Shown here piece by piece: positions 1-9,207 of a DNA stretch of 64,000 nt (position 1 is the first letter of the stretch; every line of letters starts with the position of its first letter). The DNA is from Pegethrix bostrychoides GSE-TBD4-15B (GTDB lineage: Bacteria > Cyanobacteriota > Cyanobacteriia > Elainellales > Elainellaceae). The position numbers were made by a program, and so were the translations under genes. A model generated the notes under the pieces. That model saw only the letters and a program-made list of their open reading frames with translations, did no database searches and was not told where the DNA came from. The stretch spans positions 1 to 64,000 of the forward strand of contig JAHHHV010000090.1 of the NCBI GenBank assembly GCA_019359155.1, given 5' to 3'.

Positions 1-183
1 GAACTGCTGAGAAATCCGCATGGCGATAGAGCGCAGGTTTGGATTGTGGGAAGCCGCGAGCAGGTCAACCACATCATCAGCGAAATGTACGTTAAGGAGA
101 TGATTAGCGACCGCAGCCAGTTCTCGCCGCTGATGCCAGCACCGTCTGCCAACGGACGCTACATGACGCTGCTGCTGCGGTAG
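1..183 (+). CDS. Small cyanobacterial hypothetical protein, 3' part only
   Basis: The frame is open from base 1 and reads about 60 residues to a TAG at 181-183, so the start lies outside the window. The visible protein contains GDRAQVWIVGSREQVNH and ends RYMTLLLR. A close paralogue lies on the minus strand at 56282-56482, and the two are also very similar at the nucleotide level, so this reading frame is real. I do not recognise a function. Small size, no signal peptide and no membrane segment suggest a soluble cytosolic protein. Confidence 0.7.
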   Translation, partial: ELLRNPHGDRAQVWIVGSREQVNHIISEMYVKEMISDRSQFSPLMPAPSANGRYMTLLLR

Positions 184-220
184 TTGTAGAGGGCGTGAGG
201 GGGCAGGCTTTGGGCTTAGA

Positions 221-466
221 CTAGCCTGCCACAGCCACCATTCTCTGACGAGTCGGGCGCTTGCGGTCAGACTTCTTCTTCAGCCCAATCGACTGCGCTT
301 CATCGCTGTCCGAGCCAAACTGCCCCTTCACCACTTCCTTCATCGCCAGCACCGCATTGTGAAACTCCCATTCTGCCAGCCGCGCCGCATCAGCCGCAGT
401 GCAACACCTCACAACAAGATGACAACGCATGACAATGGCATTGCCGCCGCCGCCGAGGAATTGCAA
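221..466 (-). pseudogene. Probable truncated hypothetical gene (C-terminal fragment)
   Basis: The last ~50 codons read as a plausible protein end with a charged tail (EVVKGQFGSDSDEAQ, then a basic LKKKSDRKRPTRQ segment). The first ~25 codons are glycine- and cysteine-rich and look unlike protein-coding sequence. I infer that only the 3' end of a once longer gene survives here, next to the broken Uma2 gene. The tail resembles ends of cyanobacterial hypothetical proteins from memory, but I cannot name the family. A short intact gene starting at one of the internal ATG codons remains possible. Confidence 0.35.
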
Positions 467-790
467 TCAGCGCAACTTGCTCTGTTAGCGTTTTAGCTAG
501 CGTTGCAGCAGCAATCGACGTCCGGTCAAAAGCGGTCTTGCCTGAGGACTTCTAGATTGTCAGAACTGGTCGGAGGGATTCGACCGGGCGTATATCAAGG
601 AGTCCAGTCTGTTCCTGTGATGTAGCTCTATCCGAAAATAAAACAGAGCCGGATATCTTGGTAGGTTCGCCGAAGAGTTGTCCGGCTCACTTGCTATATT
701 AGGAACACTCAATCGAAAACCGGATCGATGGGGGACATACATTGCCGAATTCTTCTGAGTGAACGAAAGACAAGCGCAGCGATAAATCCG
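467..790. other. Non-coding stretch, nothing recognised
   Basis: About 320 bases between the truncated fragment and the Uma2 pseudogene. I see no convincing ORF, hairpin-plus-T terminator or RNA gene. A 60-codon minus-strand frame in it has no protein-like composition. Confidence 0.5.
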
Positions 791-1350
791 ATGGTTTCCA
801 ACTCAATCCGCTGGACAACTCGTGATCTTGATGCCATGCCGGATGATGGCGGCTGGAAACGCTACGAAATTATTGATGGAGAACTGTTTGTGACCCGTGC
901 TCCGCATATTCGCCATCAGGGCACCGCAGGCAAACTGCATATGCGCTTAGAAGCCTGGTCTGAGGAACCGGACTAGGAAGTGCCTTTCAAGCCCCCGGCG
1001 TGATTTTCACCCCCACCGATGCCGTCATTCCCGATGTCGTTTGGATCAGCCAAGAGCGTCTTGCTAACGGCCTTGACGAAGCAGGGCACCTGACGATTGC
1101 CCCAGAATTAGTCATCGAAGTCCTCTCACCCGGCGAACTGAACGAGCAGCGAAACAAAGAAGTCAACCTCAAGCTCTACTCGCTGCATGGCGTTCAAGAA
1201 TACTGGATCGTTAACTGGCAGCTCAAAACCCTAGAAATTTATCGTCGTCAAGCCGCCCAACTCCAGCTCGTCGCCACCCTGCTTGAGCGCGACAGCATCA
1301 GTTCCCCCTTGCTACCAGGCTTTAGCAGCCCGATGACTCAGATTTTTTGA
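791..1350 (+). pseudogene. Uma2-family (DUF820) restriction-endonuclease-like gene, frameshifted
   Basis: The first half begins MVSNSIRWTTRDLDAMP and continues through RYEIIDGELFVTRAPH, typical of Uma2 proteins, but stops at 974-976. The second half continues one frame over from about 973 with the expected next segment (LGSAFQAPGVIF, then IPDVVWISQERL and ELVIEVLSPGE) and runs to 1350. The PD-(D/E)XK elements, the Asp of IPDVV and the Glu of VIEVLSP, are both in the second half. A one-base deletion or equivalent near 973 explains the break. Uma2 genes are abundant and often decayed in cyanobacteria, and their function is poorly known. The start at 791 was chosen because family members begin just before the RWT motif. 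Confidence 0.8.
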
Positions 1351-1392
1351 AAGTAAACTACTGCAAGTCACGGTCTTTGACCCGATGGACGA

Positions 1393-2865
1393 TCAGCTCA
1401 GCGCCCAGTTCACCAGCGTTCTGACCGGATAGCCCGTGCCGCCTGCGTTGTTGTAGCCGCTTTCCTTATCCGTCCAGACCGGGCCAGCCACATCCAAATG
1501 CGCCCAGGGCGTTTCTTTGACAAACTGCTTCAAGAACAGCGCGGCAGTAATGGCTCCCCCAGCACGCGGGCCCGTGTTTTTCATGTCAGCCACAACCGAC
1601 TTGAGTCCGTCAAAGTATTTCTCTTCCATCGGCATCCGCCAGAACTTTTCACCAGCGGCTTCAGCAGCCGTCATAATTTGCTCAGCCAAGCTGTCGTCGG
1701 CAGTCCAGAGTCCAGCCATACTGTCACCCAGCGCTACAATGCAGGCTCCGGTCAGCGTCGCCAAATCAACAATGGCATCTAAACCCAGCTTGTCAGCATA
1801 GACCAGCGCATCGGCCAAGGTGAGTCGCCCTTCCGCGTCAGTATTGTTCACCTCAATCGTTTTGCCGTTGGAGGCTGTCAAAATATCGCCGGGATGCATG
1901 GCATGACCGCTGATCATATTTTCAGTGACAGCGCTGATAAAATGCACCTCGACATCCGGCTTGAGTCCGCCAATTGCCTTAGCCGCACCCAGCATTGCCG
2001 CCGCGCCGCCCATGTCAGTCTTCATCATTTCGATGCCGCTGCCTGTGCCCTTAATATTCAGACCGCCGCTGTCAAACGTGAGTCCCTTGCCAACAATCGC
2101 CACTTTTTTGCGCGGCGTTTCGGCAGGTCGATAGATCAGGTGAATGAACTTGGGCGGCAGATCCGACGCTTGAGCCACGCCCAAAAAAGCGCCCATGCCC
2201 AGCTTTTCGCAGTCAGCCTGCTCCAAGATCTGAATCTCTAGGCCATATTCATTAGCAATCGCTTCGGCAGCTGCGGCCATCGTCAGCGGATTGACAATAT
2301 TGGCGGGCGCCGACACCAGCTCGCGAGCCAGCGTCACGCCGAGGCAAATTTGGCGGGCGCGGGTGATTGCAGCTTCCTGCCCGCCCACATTCAGCAGATC
2401 CACCCGCTCTAGCTTGCTGCCCTTGTCCTCGCTCTCCGACTTGAAGCGGCTATCTTGGTGCAGGGTTAGCTCAATGCCCTCCGTCAGCGCCTGAGCAGTG
2501 CTGGCCGCATCTTCCTGCCAGAGCGGCAGCGCCAAGCCCAGCGTTTTGGATTTTTCTTTTTTGGCGAGCCGAATCGCTGCTGCTGCCGCCCGTCGCAGGC
2601 CGTCTAGCTTTAGGGACTCCGACTTGCCCAGCCCCACGACAGCAATTTTGCGAATGCTGCTGCCGCCGCCGACTCTGGCCACAGCGCTGCTGCCCTCTTT
2701 GCCCTTAAACTCTGCTTCCTCAATTAGCTCAGCCAGCGTGCCCGCCAGCTGCTCGTCAAGTGCAGACCAGTCGCCGGTGAGTTCGACCGCATTTTCAAAT
2801 AGCCCAATCACCAAACAGTCGCCTGTCCAAGCCAAACTTGACGTTTCTATCCCTCGCAGATCCAT
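1393..2865 (-). CDS. pepA: Leucyl aminopeptidase, M17 family
   Basis: This 490-residue protein matches the usual length of cytosolic M17 aminopeptidases, hexameric two-metal enzymes that remove N-terminal residues from peptides. The C-terminal catalytic half carries the family signatures [24 protein letters not shown] and [14 protein letters not shown], which supply the metal ligands and the catalytic lysine and arginine. The N-terminal ~180 residues are the more variable macro-like domain. It begins [10 protein letters not shown] at an ATG and is transcribed away from the lytic transglycosylase gene, with 250 bases between the two starts. No operon partner is evident. Confidence 0.95.
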   Translation of the reverse strand: MDLRGIETSSLAWTGDCLVIGLFENAVELTGDWSALDEQLAGTLAELIEEAEFKGKEGSSAVARVGGGSSIRKIAVVGLGKSESLKLDGLRRAAAAAIRLAKKEKSKTLGLALPLWQEDAASTAQALTEGIELTLHQDSRFKSESEDKGSKLERVDLLNVGGQEAAITRARQICLGVTLARELVSAPANIVNPLTMAAAAEAIANEYGLEIQILEQADCEKLGMGAFLGVAQASDLPPKFIHLIYRPAETPRKKVAIVGKGLTFDSGGLNIKGTGSGIEMMKTDMGGAAAMLGAAKAIGGLKPDVEVHFISAVTENMISGHAMHPGDILTASNGKTIEVNNTDAEGRLTLADALVYADKLGLDAIVDLATLTGACIVALGDSMAGLWTADDSLAEQIMTAAEAAGEKFWRMPMEEKYFDGLKSVVADMKNTGPRAGGAITAALFLKQFVKETPWAHLDVAGPVWTDKESGYNNAGGTGYPVRTLVNWALS

Positions 2866-3006
2866 GTGACTTTCAGCCCAATCTTTTACAGTTAGCTTTT
2901 AGTATTGCGTAATTTGCTCAAAGCTGGCCGAAGAATCACGGGATTGCCGCCCATTTTTGCCGCCCATTTTTGAGCAGAGGCGGTATTATGCATAGCTGAA
3001 TCAATC

Positions 3007-3057
3007 GGTTCAGAATGTCGGTTCAGAATGTCGGTTTAGACTGTCGGTTTAGAATAC
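3007..3057. repeat. 13-bp tandem repeat, about 4 copies
   Basis: The unit GGTTCAGAATGTC occurs twice exactly at 3007-3032, then as GGTTTAGACTGTC and a partial fourth copy. It sits just upstream of the transglycosylase gene. It belongs to the same class of short tandem repeats seen elsewhere in the window. Confidence 0.85.
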
Positions 3058-3115
3058 AGGCTAGGGATGCGGCAGGTTTATATCAGGTTGCTGAGTGCGT
3101 TAGGTCAGGTTTACT

Positions 3116-5500
3116 ATGCCTTTGAAGAAGTCCTCTCAATCGGGTTCAAGACAGCAAGGTTCAAGACAGCTAGGCTCAAGACAGCAGGCGACGAGTTTGT
3201 CTGATGCCCCCAACCCTGATGCCCCCAACCCTGATGCCAATCGGCTCCCGACAGCAGCTCACCCAGTAGCCAAACGCGGCTCACACCCCCGACTCAATCG
3301 AGTGATGATCAAACGCAAGCGATTTTTCTGGCTGGCTTTGGTGCTGGCAACTGCTGCCTCAGTGCTGATTTTTAGCGGGCTATTGGGACAGCTGCCGCTG
3401 ATTGGCCAATGGTTTGCCCAGGAGGAGATCCCGGCAGACTTAAATCTGGCTCAGACCGACTCTCTGGTTGCACCGCTGGTCGATCTGCCCGCGAGCGAAC
3501 GCGCCGACCTGCTCCAAAATATTGTCAGTAGCGAGCAGGCGACAGATCGCGTCCGGGCGCGCTATCTGCTGGCAACCGACCTGATCAACCAAGATCATGG
3601 CGGTCAGGCGCTGCCCCTGCTCGCTGGACTCGAAACCGACTATCCAACGCTGGCTCCGCAGATCTTAGCCAAGCGAGCAGGGGCGCAAACCGCCAGCGGC
3701 GACGACCGAGCCGCTCAGAAAACCTGGCAGCATTTGCTGAAGCAGTATCCGCAGTCGCCCGTCAGCGCCGAAGCGCTCTATCAGCTGGGCAAGCAGGACA
3801 GCAAATCTTGGGATCAGGTGCTCGCTCAGTTTCCGGCACATCCTCGGTCGCTGCAAATTGCTCAGGCGCGCCTAGAGAAAAACCCCAAGCAGCTCGATCT
3901 GCTGCTGCTGCTATCTCGGCACGGCATCAACCTAGAGAATATTCCAGAGATTCTCAACCGGATCAAAAAAGACTACGGTTCGCAGCTGAAGCCAGAAAAC
4001 TGGCAGGACATTGGCTTTGCCTTCTGGGAAAACGGCTTTTATGGCAGCGCAGGCGATGCCTACAGCAAAGCGCCGCCCTCGGCCTTCAACCTCTACCGAG
4101 CAGCGAGAGGCGCGCAGCTTGGAGGACGGCTCGACGATGCTGAGCAGGGCTACCGGTCGCTGGTGCAGGCATTTCCCAAGGAAAAAGAGACGGGGCTGGC
4201 GCTGCTGCGGCTGGCTGATTTAGCCGACAAGCCAGAAGGAGCCTTCAGCAATCTTGACCAGGCGATTGAGCGCTTTCCAGAGCAGGCTCCCGAAGCGCTG
4301 CTGGCAAAGTCGAAAATTCTGCAAAAGCAAGGCGACCCCACTACCGCGCTGCAACTGCGCCAAACCGTGTTGGAGCAGCATGGCAAATCAGATACCGCAG
4401 CAGAAATCCGCTGGCAGCAGGCTGAGGTGCTCGACAAGCAGGGCGATCTCAACGGAGCCTGGGCTTGGGCAAAGCAGATTGTCGAGCAAAATCCTGACAG
4501 CGAGGTGGCTCCCCAGGCAGCTTTTTGGATTGGCAAATGGGCGGCAGCGCTCGAACAGCCGCCGCAGTCGCAGGATGCGTTCAAATATACGCTCAGCCGC
4601 TATCCGGACTCTTACTACGCATGGCGGGCGGCCTCGCTGCTGGACTGGGATGTGGGAGATTTTTCGACCATTCGCCAAAAGATGCCCAGTATTGTCACCC
4701 CCCAGAGCCGCTCCGATCTGCCAGCTGGCTCTGAGGCGCTGCGCGAACTCTACAAGCTGGGGCAGAACCAGGATGCCTGGGCGCTCTGGCAGGTAGAGTT
4801 TACCAATCGCCTTAAGCCAACGGTGGCCGAGCAGTTTACAGACGGGCTGCTGCGTCTGGGCATGGGAGATAATCTAGACGGCATTTTTATGCTCTCTAGC
4901 CTCTCCTGGCGCGAGCCTGCTGACGAGCAAGCCGCCTACAAAACGCTGCGGAAGCAGGCGAGCTACTGGCAGTCGCTCTATCCGTTCCCGTTTGTGCAAA
5001 CTATTGAGCAGTGGGCGCAAAAGCGCAGCCTCAACCCAATGCTGGTAACAGCGCTGATTCGCCAAGAGTCGCGATTTGAACCCAAGATTGAGTCCAGCGC
5101 AGGCGCGATGGGGCTGATGCAGGTGATCCCCGAAACAGCCGACTGGGTGGCAGGTCAAATTAACCTGAAGCAGTACGACCTGACGCAGCCAGAGGACAAC
5201 GTGAACCTCGGCACCTGGTATCTGGACTTTACGCATCGAGAGTATGACAACAACTCAGTCTTTGCGGTCGCGAGCTACAATGCGGGGCCGGCCAAGGTGG
5301 CTGAGTGGATTCAAAAGTACGATACCAGCGATATCGATCGCTTTGTGGAGCAGATTCCCTATCCAGAAACGCGCGGCTACGTTGAGTTTGTCTTGGGAAA
5401 CTACTGGAACTACCTGCGGATCTACAATCCGGCCATCTCGCAGAAGCTGGCTGAGCTATCGCCGGAGCAGGCTGCGATAGCCCTGGTTCAGATGCCCTGA
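3116..5500 (+). CDS. Soluble lytic murein transglycosylase (SLT-type) with TPR-like N-terminal domain
   Basis: The enzyme cleaves peptidoglycan glycan strands to leave 1,6-anhydro ends. The 794-residue protein has a low-complexity N terminus with GSRQQ- and DAPNP-type repeats, one hydrophobic segment near residues 68-90 that probably anchors it in the plasma membrane, a long helical repeat region (about 110-600) and a C-terminal SLT domain. The SLT motif ALIRQESRFEP contains the predicted catalytic Glu651 and is followed by SAGAMGLMQVIP and the VASYNAGP motif. This resembles E. coli Slt70 in architecture, with a membrane anchor instead of a cleaved signal. The N-terminal repeats are encoded by 15-bp DNA repeats, for example 3203-3232. 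It stands alone; a downstream BON-like gene converges on it. Confidence 0.92.
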   Translation: MPLKKSSQSGSRQQGSRQLGSRQQATSLSDAPNPDAPNPDANRLPTAAHPVAKRGSHPRLNRVMIKRKRFFWLALVLATAASVLIFSGLLGQLPLIGQWFAQEEIPADLNLAQTDSLVAPLVDLPASERADLLQNIVSSEQATDRVRARYLLATDLINQDHGGQALPLLAGLETDYPTLAPQILAKRAGAQTASGDDRAAQKTWQHLLKQYPQSPVSAEALYQLGKQDSKSWDQVLAQFPAHPRSLQIAQARLEKNPKQLDLLLLLSRHGINLENIPEILNRIKKDYGSQLKPENWQDIGFAFWENGFYGSAGDAYSKAPPSAFNLYRAARGAQLGGRLDDAEQGYRSLVQAFPKEKETGLALLRLADLADKPEGAFSNLDQAIERFPEQAPEALLAKSKILQKQGDPTTALQLRQTVLEQHGKSDTAAEIRWQQAEVLDKQGDLNGAWAWAKQIVEQNPDSEVAPQAAFWIGKWAAALEQPPQSQDAFKYTLSRYPDSYYAWRAASLLDWDVGDFSTIRQKMPSIVTPQSRSDLPAGSEALRELYKLGQNQDAWALWQVEFTNRLKPTVAEQFTDGLLRLGMGDNLDGIFMLSSLSWREPADEQAAYKTLRKQASYWQSLYPFPFVQTIEQWAQKRSLNPMLVTALIRQESRFEPKIESSAGAMGLMQVIPETADWVAGQINLKQYDLTQPEDNVNLGTWYLDFTHREYDNNSVFAVASYNAGPAKVAEWIQKYDTSDIDRFVEQIPYPETRGYVEFVLGNYWNYLRIYNPAISQKLAELSPEQAAIALVQMP

Positions 5501-5512
5501 GCTTAGCTCAGG
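5496..5512. terminator. Short stem-loop between two convergent genes
   Basis: CCTGAGC, loop TTA, then GCTCAGG form a perfect 7-bp stem that overlaps the transglycosylase stop codon. No T-run follows on either strand, so termination activity is uncertain. Confidence 0.3.
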
Positions 5513-5529
5513 CTCACCGGTCTAACTTC

Positions 5530-5937
5530 TCAAGACTCGACGAGCGGCTGGAGCTGAAGCAGCAAGTCCGGGCAGGGCTTGATCTCTAGGTAGCATTTGA
5601 GGCTGTCCCCAATGCTGACCCCGTTCACCTCAACATCTGCCGCTCCGGTCACAGACATCGCCAAGTTGACCAGCTTGATCAGCAGCCGCTGGTTTGCGAT
5701 TTTGCCTGTGAGCACCACAACGGCTCCACGTTGCGTAATGCGGAGACTGCCAGCCGTCTCCTCAGCGCAGTGCTGTCGAATGACCATACTGACCCGTTTG
5801 GCCAAGCCGTGATGGTCGTATTCACCCTGCAAGCCCATGCGCTCTGGCGGAATTGTTTGAAAGAGAGCGGTCTGAACAGATGCATATGAGCTGTGATTAC
5901 AGTCCTTGACATACTCGAAATCGACCTGAACAGTCAT
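5530..5937 (-). CDS. BON-like domain protein, function unknown
   Basis: The 135-residue protein starts MTVQVDFEYV. This start was preferred over an upstream in-frame ATG because an AGGAAGG Shine-Dalgarno-like stretch lies close before it and the extra codons look non-coding. The middle reads LRITQRGAVVVLTGKIANQRLL followed by GAADVEVNGVS, the alternating pattern and GAxxVxV ending of BON domains, which bind phospholipid or act as small adaptors. There is no signal peptide, so it is probably cytosolic. It converges with the transglycosylase gene. The family assignment rests on this pattern only. Confidence 0.6.
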   Translation of the reverse strand: MTVQVDFEYVKDCNHSSYASVQTALFQTIPPERMGLQGEYDHHGLAKRVSMVIRQHCAEETAGSLRITQRGAVVVLTGKIANQRLLIKLVNLAMSVTGAADVEVNGVSIGDSLKCYLEIKPCPDLLLQLQPLVES

Positions 5938-6364
5938 CTCCAGTTTCCTTCCTGATTCAACATAGATCCCGCATTGAGAGGGCAAGACAGGCAGCGCAGA
6001 TGTTTAGAGCAGATGTCTAGGTCAGCCGCTTGTAAGGTCTTCGTAACGTAAATATGAAGATACCGTACAGAATAGCATAAAAACTGTTGTGGATAATACA
6101 GAGATCAGGAAAATACTTAGAGCCTCTGCGAGCTGAATCTACCCATGCTGAGGCGTTAAGCAGAGCTAGATTTAGCGTAAACTCTTGTTCAAAGCGACAT
6201 TCAAAGGTTTTTTGAAGCTGAGCCAATCAGCGCAGAGGGGCGCAGCAGCCGATGAGGCTATAACACTCATCTAAACTTTTGACACTAAACTCTATAAAGC
6301 TTCGGTGTAATCACGTAGATTTGATTCCAAAAATCCAGTCTGAGCAAAGTTACCGCAAAATCAC
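5938..6364. other. Intergenic stretch, no gene supported
   Basis: Contains the 5' region of the BON-like gene. A 69-codon minus-strand frame (6017-6226) lacks protein-like composition and a ribosome binding site. I see no terminator or RNA structure that I can support. Confidence 0.5.
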
Positions 6365-7273
6365 CTAAGTATGAATCGAGCCATCGGGCATAACCAGGCC
6401 GGTTAGCTTCGCGCCCGTTAGCTTCACCATCAGCCGGTCAGAAACCCCGATGCGCGCGCCTTGCAGGTTGGCTCCCCGCAGATCTGCGCCGCTCAAATCG
6501 GCTCCAATTAGGTTGGCACCTTGCAGGTTGGCCTGGGCAAGATTGGCTTCTAGCAGATTGGCTCGAAACAGATTGGCTCCGCTGAGGTCGGCTCCTGAGA
6601 AGTTGACCTTGTGCAAAAAGGCATCGCTGAGATTGGCGTTGCTGAGGTTGGCGTTGCTCAAATTGCGGTTGGAGAGATCCTTCTCGTGCAGATCGGCTCC
6701 GCTCAGGTTTGTGCCGCTCATGTCCGGCTGGCTGCGGGGACTCACCGTTGGGGTGGGCGCGGCGGCTCGATAGCTCTCTGAGCGCCGCACCGAGCTATTT
6801 TCGCTGCTTCTCTCGCTCTGCCGATCGCTGGCTGAGTGGGGCGACTGATAGCTGCTGTAGCCGCCGTAGCTGCTGGAACTAGAACTGCTGTAGTTGCTAG
6901 CGTGGCGCGGCGGCGGCTGATAGCTCTGGTAGCGGGGTGGCGGCGTGCGATAGTCGGAGCTGCGATAGTCTGAACTAGCTGGGCGGGTTTCTGAACGAGA
7001 ATGCGGCTCACGGTTAGCTCTAGTGCTGGTGGCGCTGGTTTTAGCGTTAGTCTTAGCGGCGGGCGGGCTGCTCTGGAGCTTCCGCAGCCGATCACGAGCT
7101 TGGTTAAGCTCTTTTAATTTCTTCTGGGCTTTTTCCTGAAGGCGGAGATTATCCTTGGGCAAGCGGTCGGGATGCCAAACAAACGCCAAGTCCTTGTAAG
7201 CCTGGTTCACCTCTTCTAGCGAGGCACCAGGCTCTAAGTCAAGCACTCTATAGTCGTCATCGAGATTACTCAT
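6365..7273 (-). CDS. J-domain protein fused to C-terminal pentapeptide repeats
   Basis: Residues ~5-65 form a J-domain with the HPD tripeptide ([12 protein letters not shown]), the motif that stimulates Hsp70 (DnaK) ATPase activity. A serine-, tyrosine- and proline-rich linker follows (about 75-190). The C terminus holds roughly 17 pentapeptide units of the A(D/N)LSG type, which should fold as a right-handed quadrilateral beta-helix. There is no zinc-finger or substrate-binding domain, so this is a class C J-protein. I infer that the beta-helix acts as a targeting or spacer module that directs DnaK. The ATG at 7273 was chosen over an overlapping TTG at 7276. No operon neighbour. Confidence 0.88.
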   Translation of the reverse strand: MSNLDDDYRVLDLEPGASLEEVNQAYKDLAFVWHPDRLPKDNLRLQEKAQKKLKELNQARDRLRKLQSSPPAAKTNAKTSATSTRANREPHSRSETRPASSDYRSSDYRTPPPRYQSYQPPPRHASNYSSSSSSSYGGYSSYQSPHSASDRQSERSSENSSVRRSESYRAAAPTPTVSPRSQPDMSGTNLSGADLHEKDLSNRNLSNANLSNANLSDAFLHKVNFSGADLSGANLFRANLLEANLAQANLQGANLIGADLSGADLRGANLQGARIGVSDRLMVKLTGAKLTGLVMPDGSIHT

Positions 7274-7276
7274 CAA

Positions 7277-7962
7277 TGTCAGCGTTATTTCTTCTCATGC
7301 TACAGGCTAGATTGCACAGGATGCTCGCAACAGCAGGAAGATTTCCAATTGTGCCTGTCAATCGAGTCAGACGAGCCGCTGGCAAAGTACTCTTGGCGAA
7401 GCCGAGGGCTTGATCATTCTATGCTATGGCCTACCAAGGGGCTTGTTTGCACCATCTACTTAAATCTATAAATATAAAATATGTGCTGAGCAGGCAAGAT
7501 TCTGGTGCTAGCACAAACTATGCTGCCTTAATGCAGCCAAAATGCAGCTTAAATCTGTTAAAGAGTCTCGAAATTCAACGAAATTCAATGCAAACATCAA
7601 CCCAGGTCAGCCAAACTAGCCGCATCCAGCTCGACGTGAAAGAACTCGCCCTGTCTTGCCCTGCCTCTCAGGGACAGATAAGGCGCAGCAGTGCTGCGGT
7701 CGATGGCATATTGGGCAGGGCTAGTGGCTGACTTGAAAGAGCAGGAGAACTGGCGCAAAAACCCACCAAAAACCTACCGCGCTGAGTGATCTGGCTGAAG
7801 CGAATCGGCAGGTTGAACGCCTGCCTCAGCAGTTTTGTGATGGCTTGCTAGCTATGCGTTCCCGCAGCAGATTGGCGTTTAGATTTTTCCGCAGAGCGTT
7901 GAACCACTTGGGAGGCAATGTAGATTGTACAAACCTGCGGATCAAGAGTGGATAAAGCAGGG
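7277..7962. other. Long intergenic region downstream of the polysaccharide cluster
   Basis: About 690 bases with no supported gene. A 101-codon plus-strand frame (7426-7731) has no recognisable motif, and its composition is not protein-like. Short self-complementary pieces occur (for example around 7655-7705), but none is followed by a T-run. A small direct repeat GAAATTCAA occurs near 7570-7585. Confidence 0.5.
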
Positions 7963-9147
7963 TTACTCAGCCAGTCGATAGGGGATATGCTGTCCCGATT
8001 CTTTGCAGTGAAGCACTTGCTGTAAGAGGTATCTAACCTGTTGACGTATGGTATCGATATGAAACCGCTGACTCACTTCAACTTGAGCTTGATTGGCAAT
8101 CCTGGCAGACTGCTCTGGATGGTTGCGGCAGCTCATAATTAACTCTGCGAGTTTGCGGGAATCTTCAGGCGGGGACAGCCAGCCCGTTTTGCCATGTTTA
8201 ACAATTTCGACGACTCCGCCAGCCGCAGCGGCAATCACCGGGCGACGGCAGAGCATGGCCTCAACAATAATTCGCCCAAACGGTTCGGGTGAGGTAGAGG
8301 TGTGGGCAATCAGGTCGCTTGCCGACATTAACTCAGCCACATCCGAGCGAAAGCCCAGCGTTTGAACGCGATTGCCTAACTTCAGCTCGTTGATGCGCTG
8401 ATGTAATTGGTTAACATACTGGTCTTCACCAAACAGAGCGTCGCCAACGAGTATTGCCGTCACATCCTCCGAGCAATATTGCAGCGCCTCAATTAACACA
8501 TGCTGACCTTTCCAGGGAGATATCCGGCTGAAATGTCCTACTACAAATTGAGTATCCAAACCTAGCTGCTGTCTTAACTCAGAGCGATTAGCCGAACTAT
8601 ATTGATACAGCTCAGGCTGAAATCCGTTATAGACAACTTTAGTAATTTCCTGATGACCTCCAGCAGCCACAAATGCAGCTTGACTAGCCTGAGAGTTGGC
8701 AATGACCAGCGACGCAAAACGATTCGCCAGATTGATAATTAGACTACGATTGGTTGCACTAAAGTGATCAGGTGAAATGATATCTCGCAGATGGTAAATC
8801 AAAGGGCGGCGGCTCAGATAGCTAGCCATTGCCCCAATCACCAAAGCCTTCTGGGTATTGGCATAGATCAGATCAAAGCGGCGGCTCAGCTGAGCTGTCT
8901 GAGCAATCAGCGGCAGAAGCTGAAAGCTACTGCTGAGTCCCTGCAAAAAGCTGCTGTCTTTTGAAACCGATAGGGATCGGTTGGAGAGTATCTGTACTGA
9001 AACTTGATGCTGTTCTAACAGATCTTTGAATGGCCCATCTTTAAATAGAGCTACAAGGCAATCTGCTCTAAATGGTTTTAGAAGATCCAGCAGCGAAAGT
9101 TCAGCACCGCCAATCTGGCCTGTCTGGTCGAGGAATAGTATTTTCAT
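7963..9147 (-). CDS. Glycosyltransferase family 4 (second copy of cassette)
   Basis: The 394-residue GT-B fold enzyme transfers a sugar from a nucleotide donor during exopolysaccharide repeat-unit assembly at the cytoplasmic membrane face. The N terminus MKILFLDQTGQIGGAE has the glycine-rich acceptor loop of GT4. The C-terminal Rossmann domain holds the donor-binding region: GHFSRISPWKGQHVLIEAL and the E-x7-E-like stretch TSPEPFGRIIVEAMLCRRPVI. It is the last gene of the minus-strand cluster, 60 bases after a GT2 gene. Its paralogue at 10106-11245 lies in the same position of the neighbouring cassette; by eye the two agree at about half of their residues. Donor and acceptor sugars cannot be read from sequence. 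Confidence 0.9.
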   Translation of the reverse strand: MKILFLDQTGQIGGAELSLLDLLKPFRADCLVALFKDGPFKDLLEQHQVSVQILSNRSLSVSKDSSFLQGLSSSFQLLPLIAQTAQLSRRFDLIYANTQKALVIGAMASYLSRRPLIYHLRDIISPDHFSATNRSLIINLANRFASLVIANSQASQAAFVAAGGHQEITKVVYNGFQPELYQYSSANRSELRQQLGLDTQFVVGHFSRISPWKGQHVLIEALQYCSEDVTAILVGDALFGEDQYVNQLHQRINELKLGNRVQTLGFRSDVAELMSASDLIAHTSTSPEPFGRIIVEAMLCRRPVIAAAAGGVVEIVKHGKTGWLSPPEDSRKLAELIMSCRNHPEQSARIANQAQVEVSQRFHIDTIRQQVRYLLQQVLHCKESGQHIPYRLAE

Positions 9148-9207
9148 CGGTACAATATTTGTAAATTGGCCGGGTGGTGATGGTTAGATAAACTTAGAGG
9201 CGTTGAG

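Noticed and set aside
571-640. Possible tRNA arm (GGGATTCGACC)
   Set aside because: No acceptor stem or D-arm can be paired around it.
6017-6226. 69-codon minus-strand ORF
   Set aside because: No recognisable motif or ribosome binding site; composition not protein-like.
7426-7731. 101-codon plus-strand ORF after the polysaccharide cluster
   Set aside because: No domain, no Shine-Dalgarno sequence and unprotein-like composition; the region contains stops in all frames around it.
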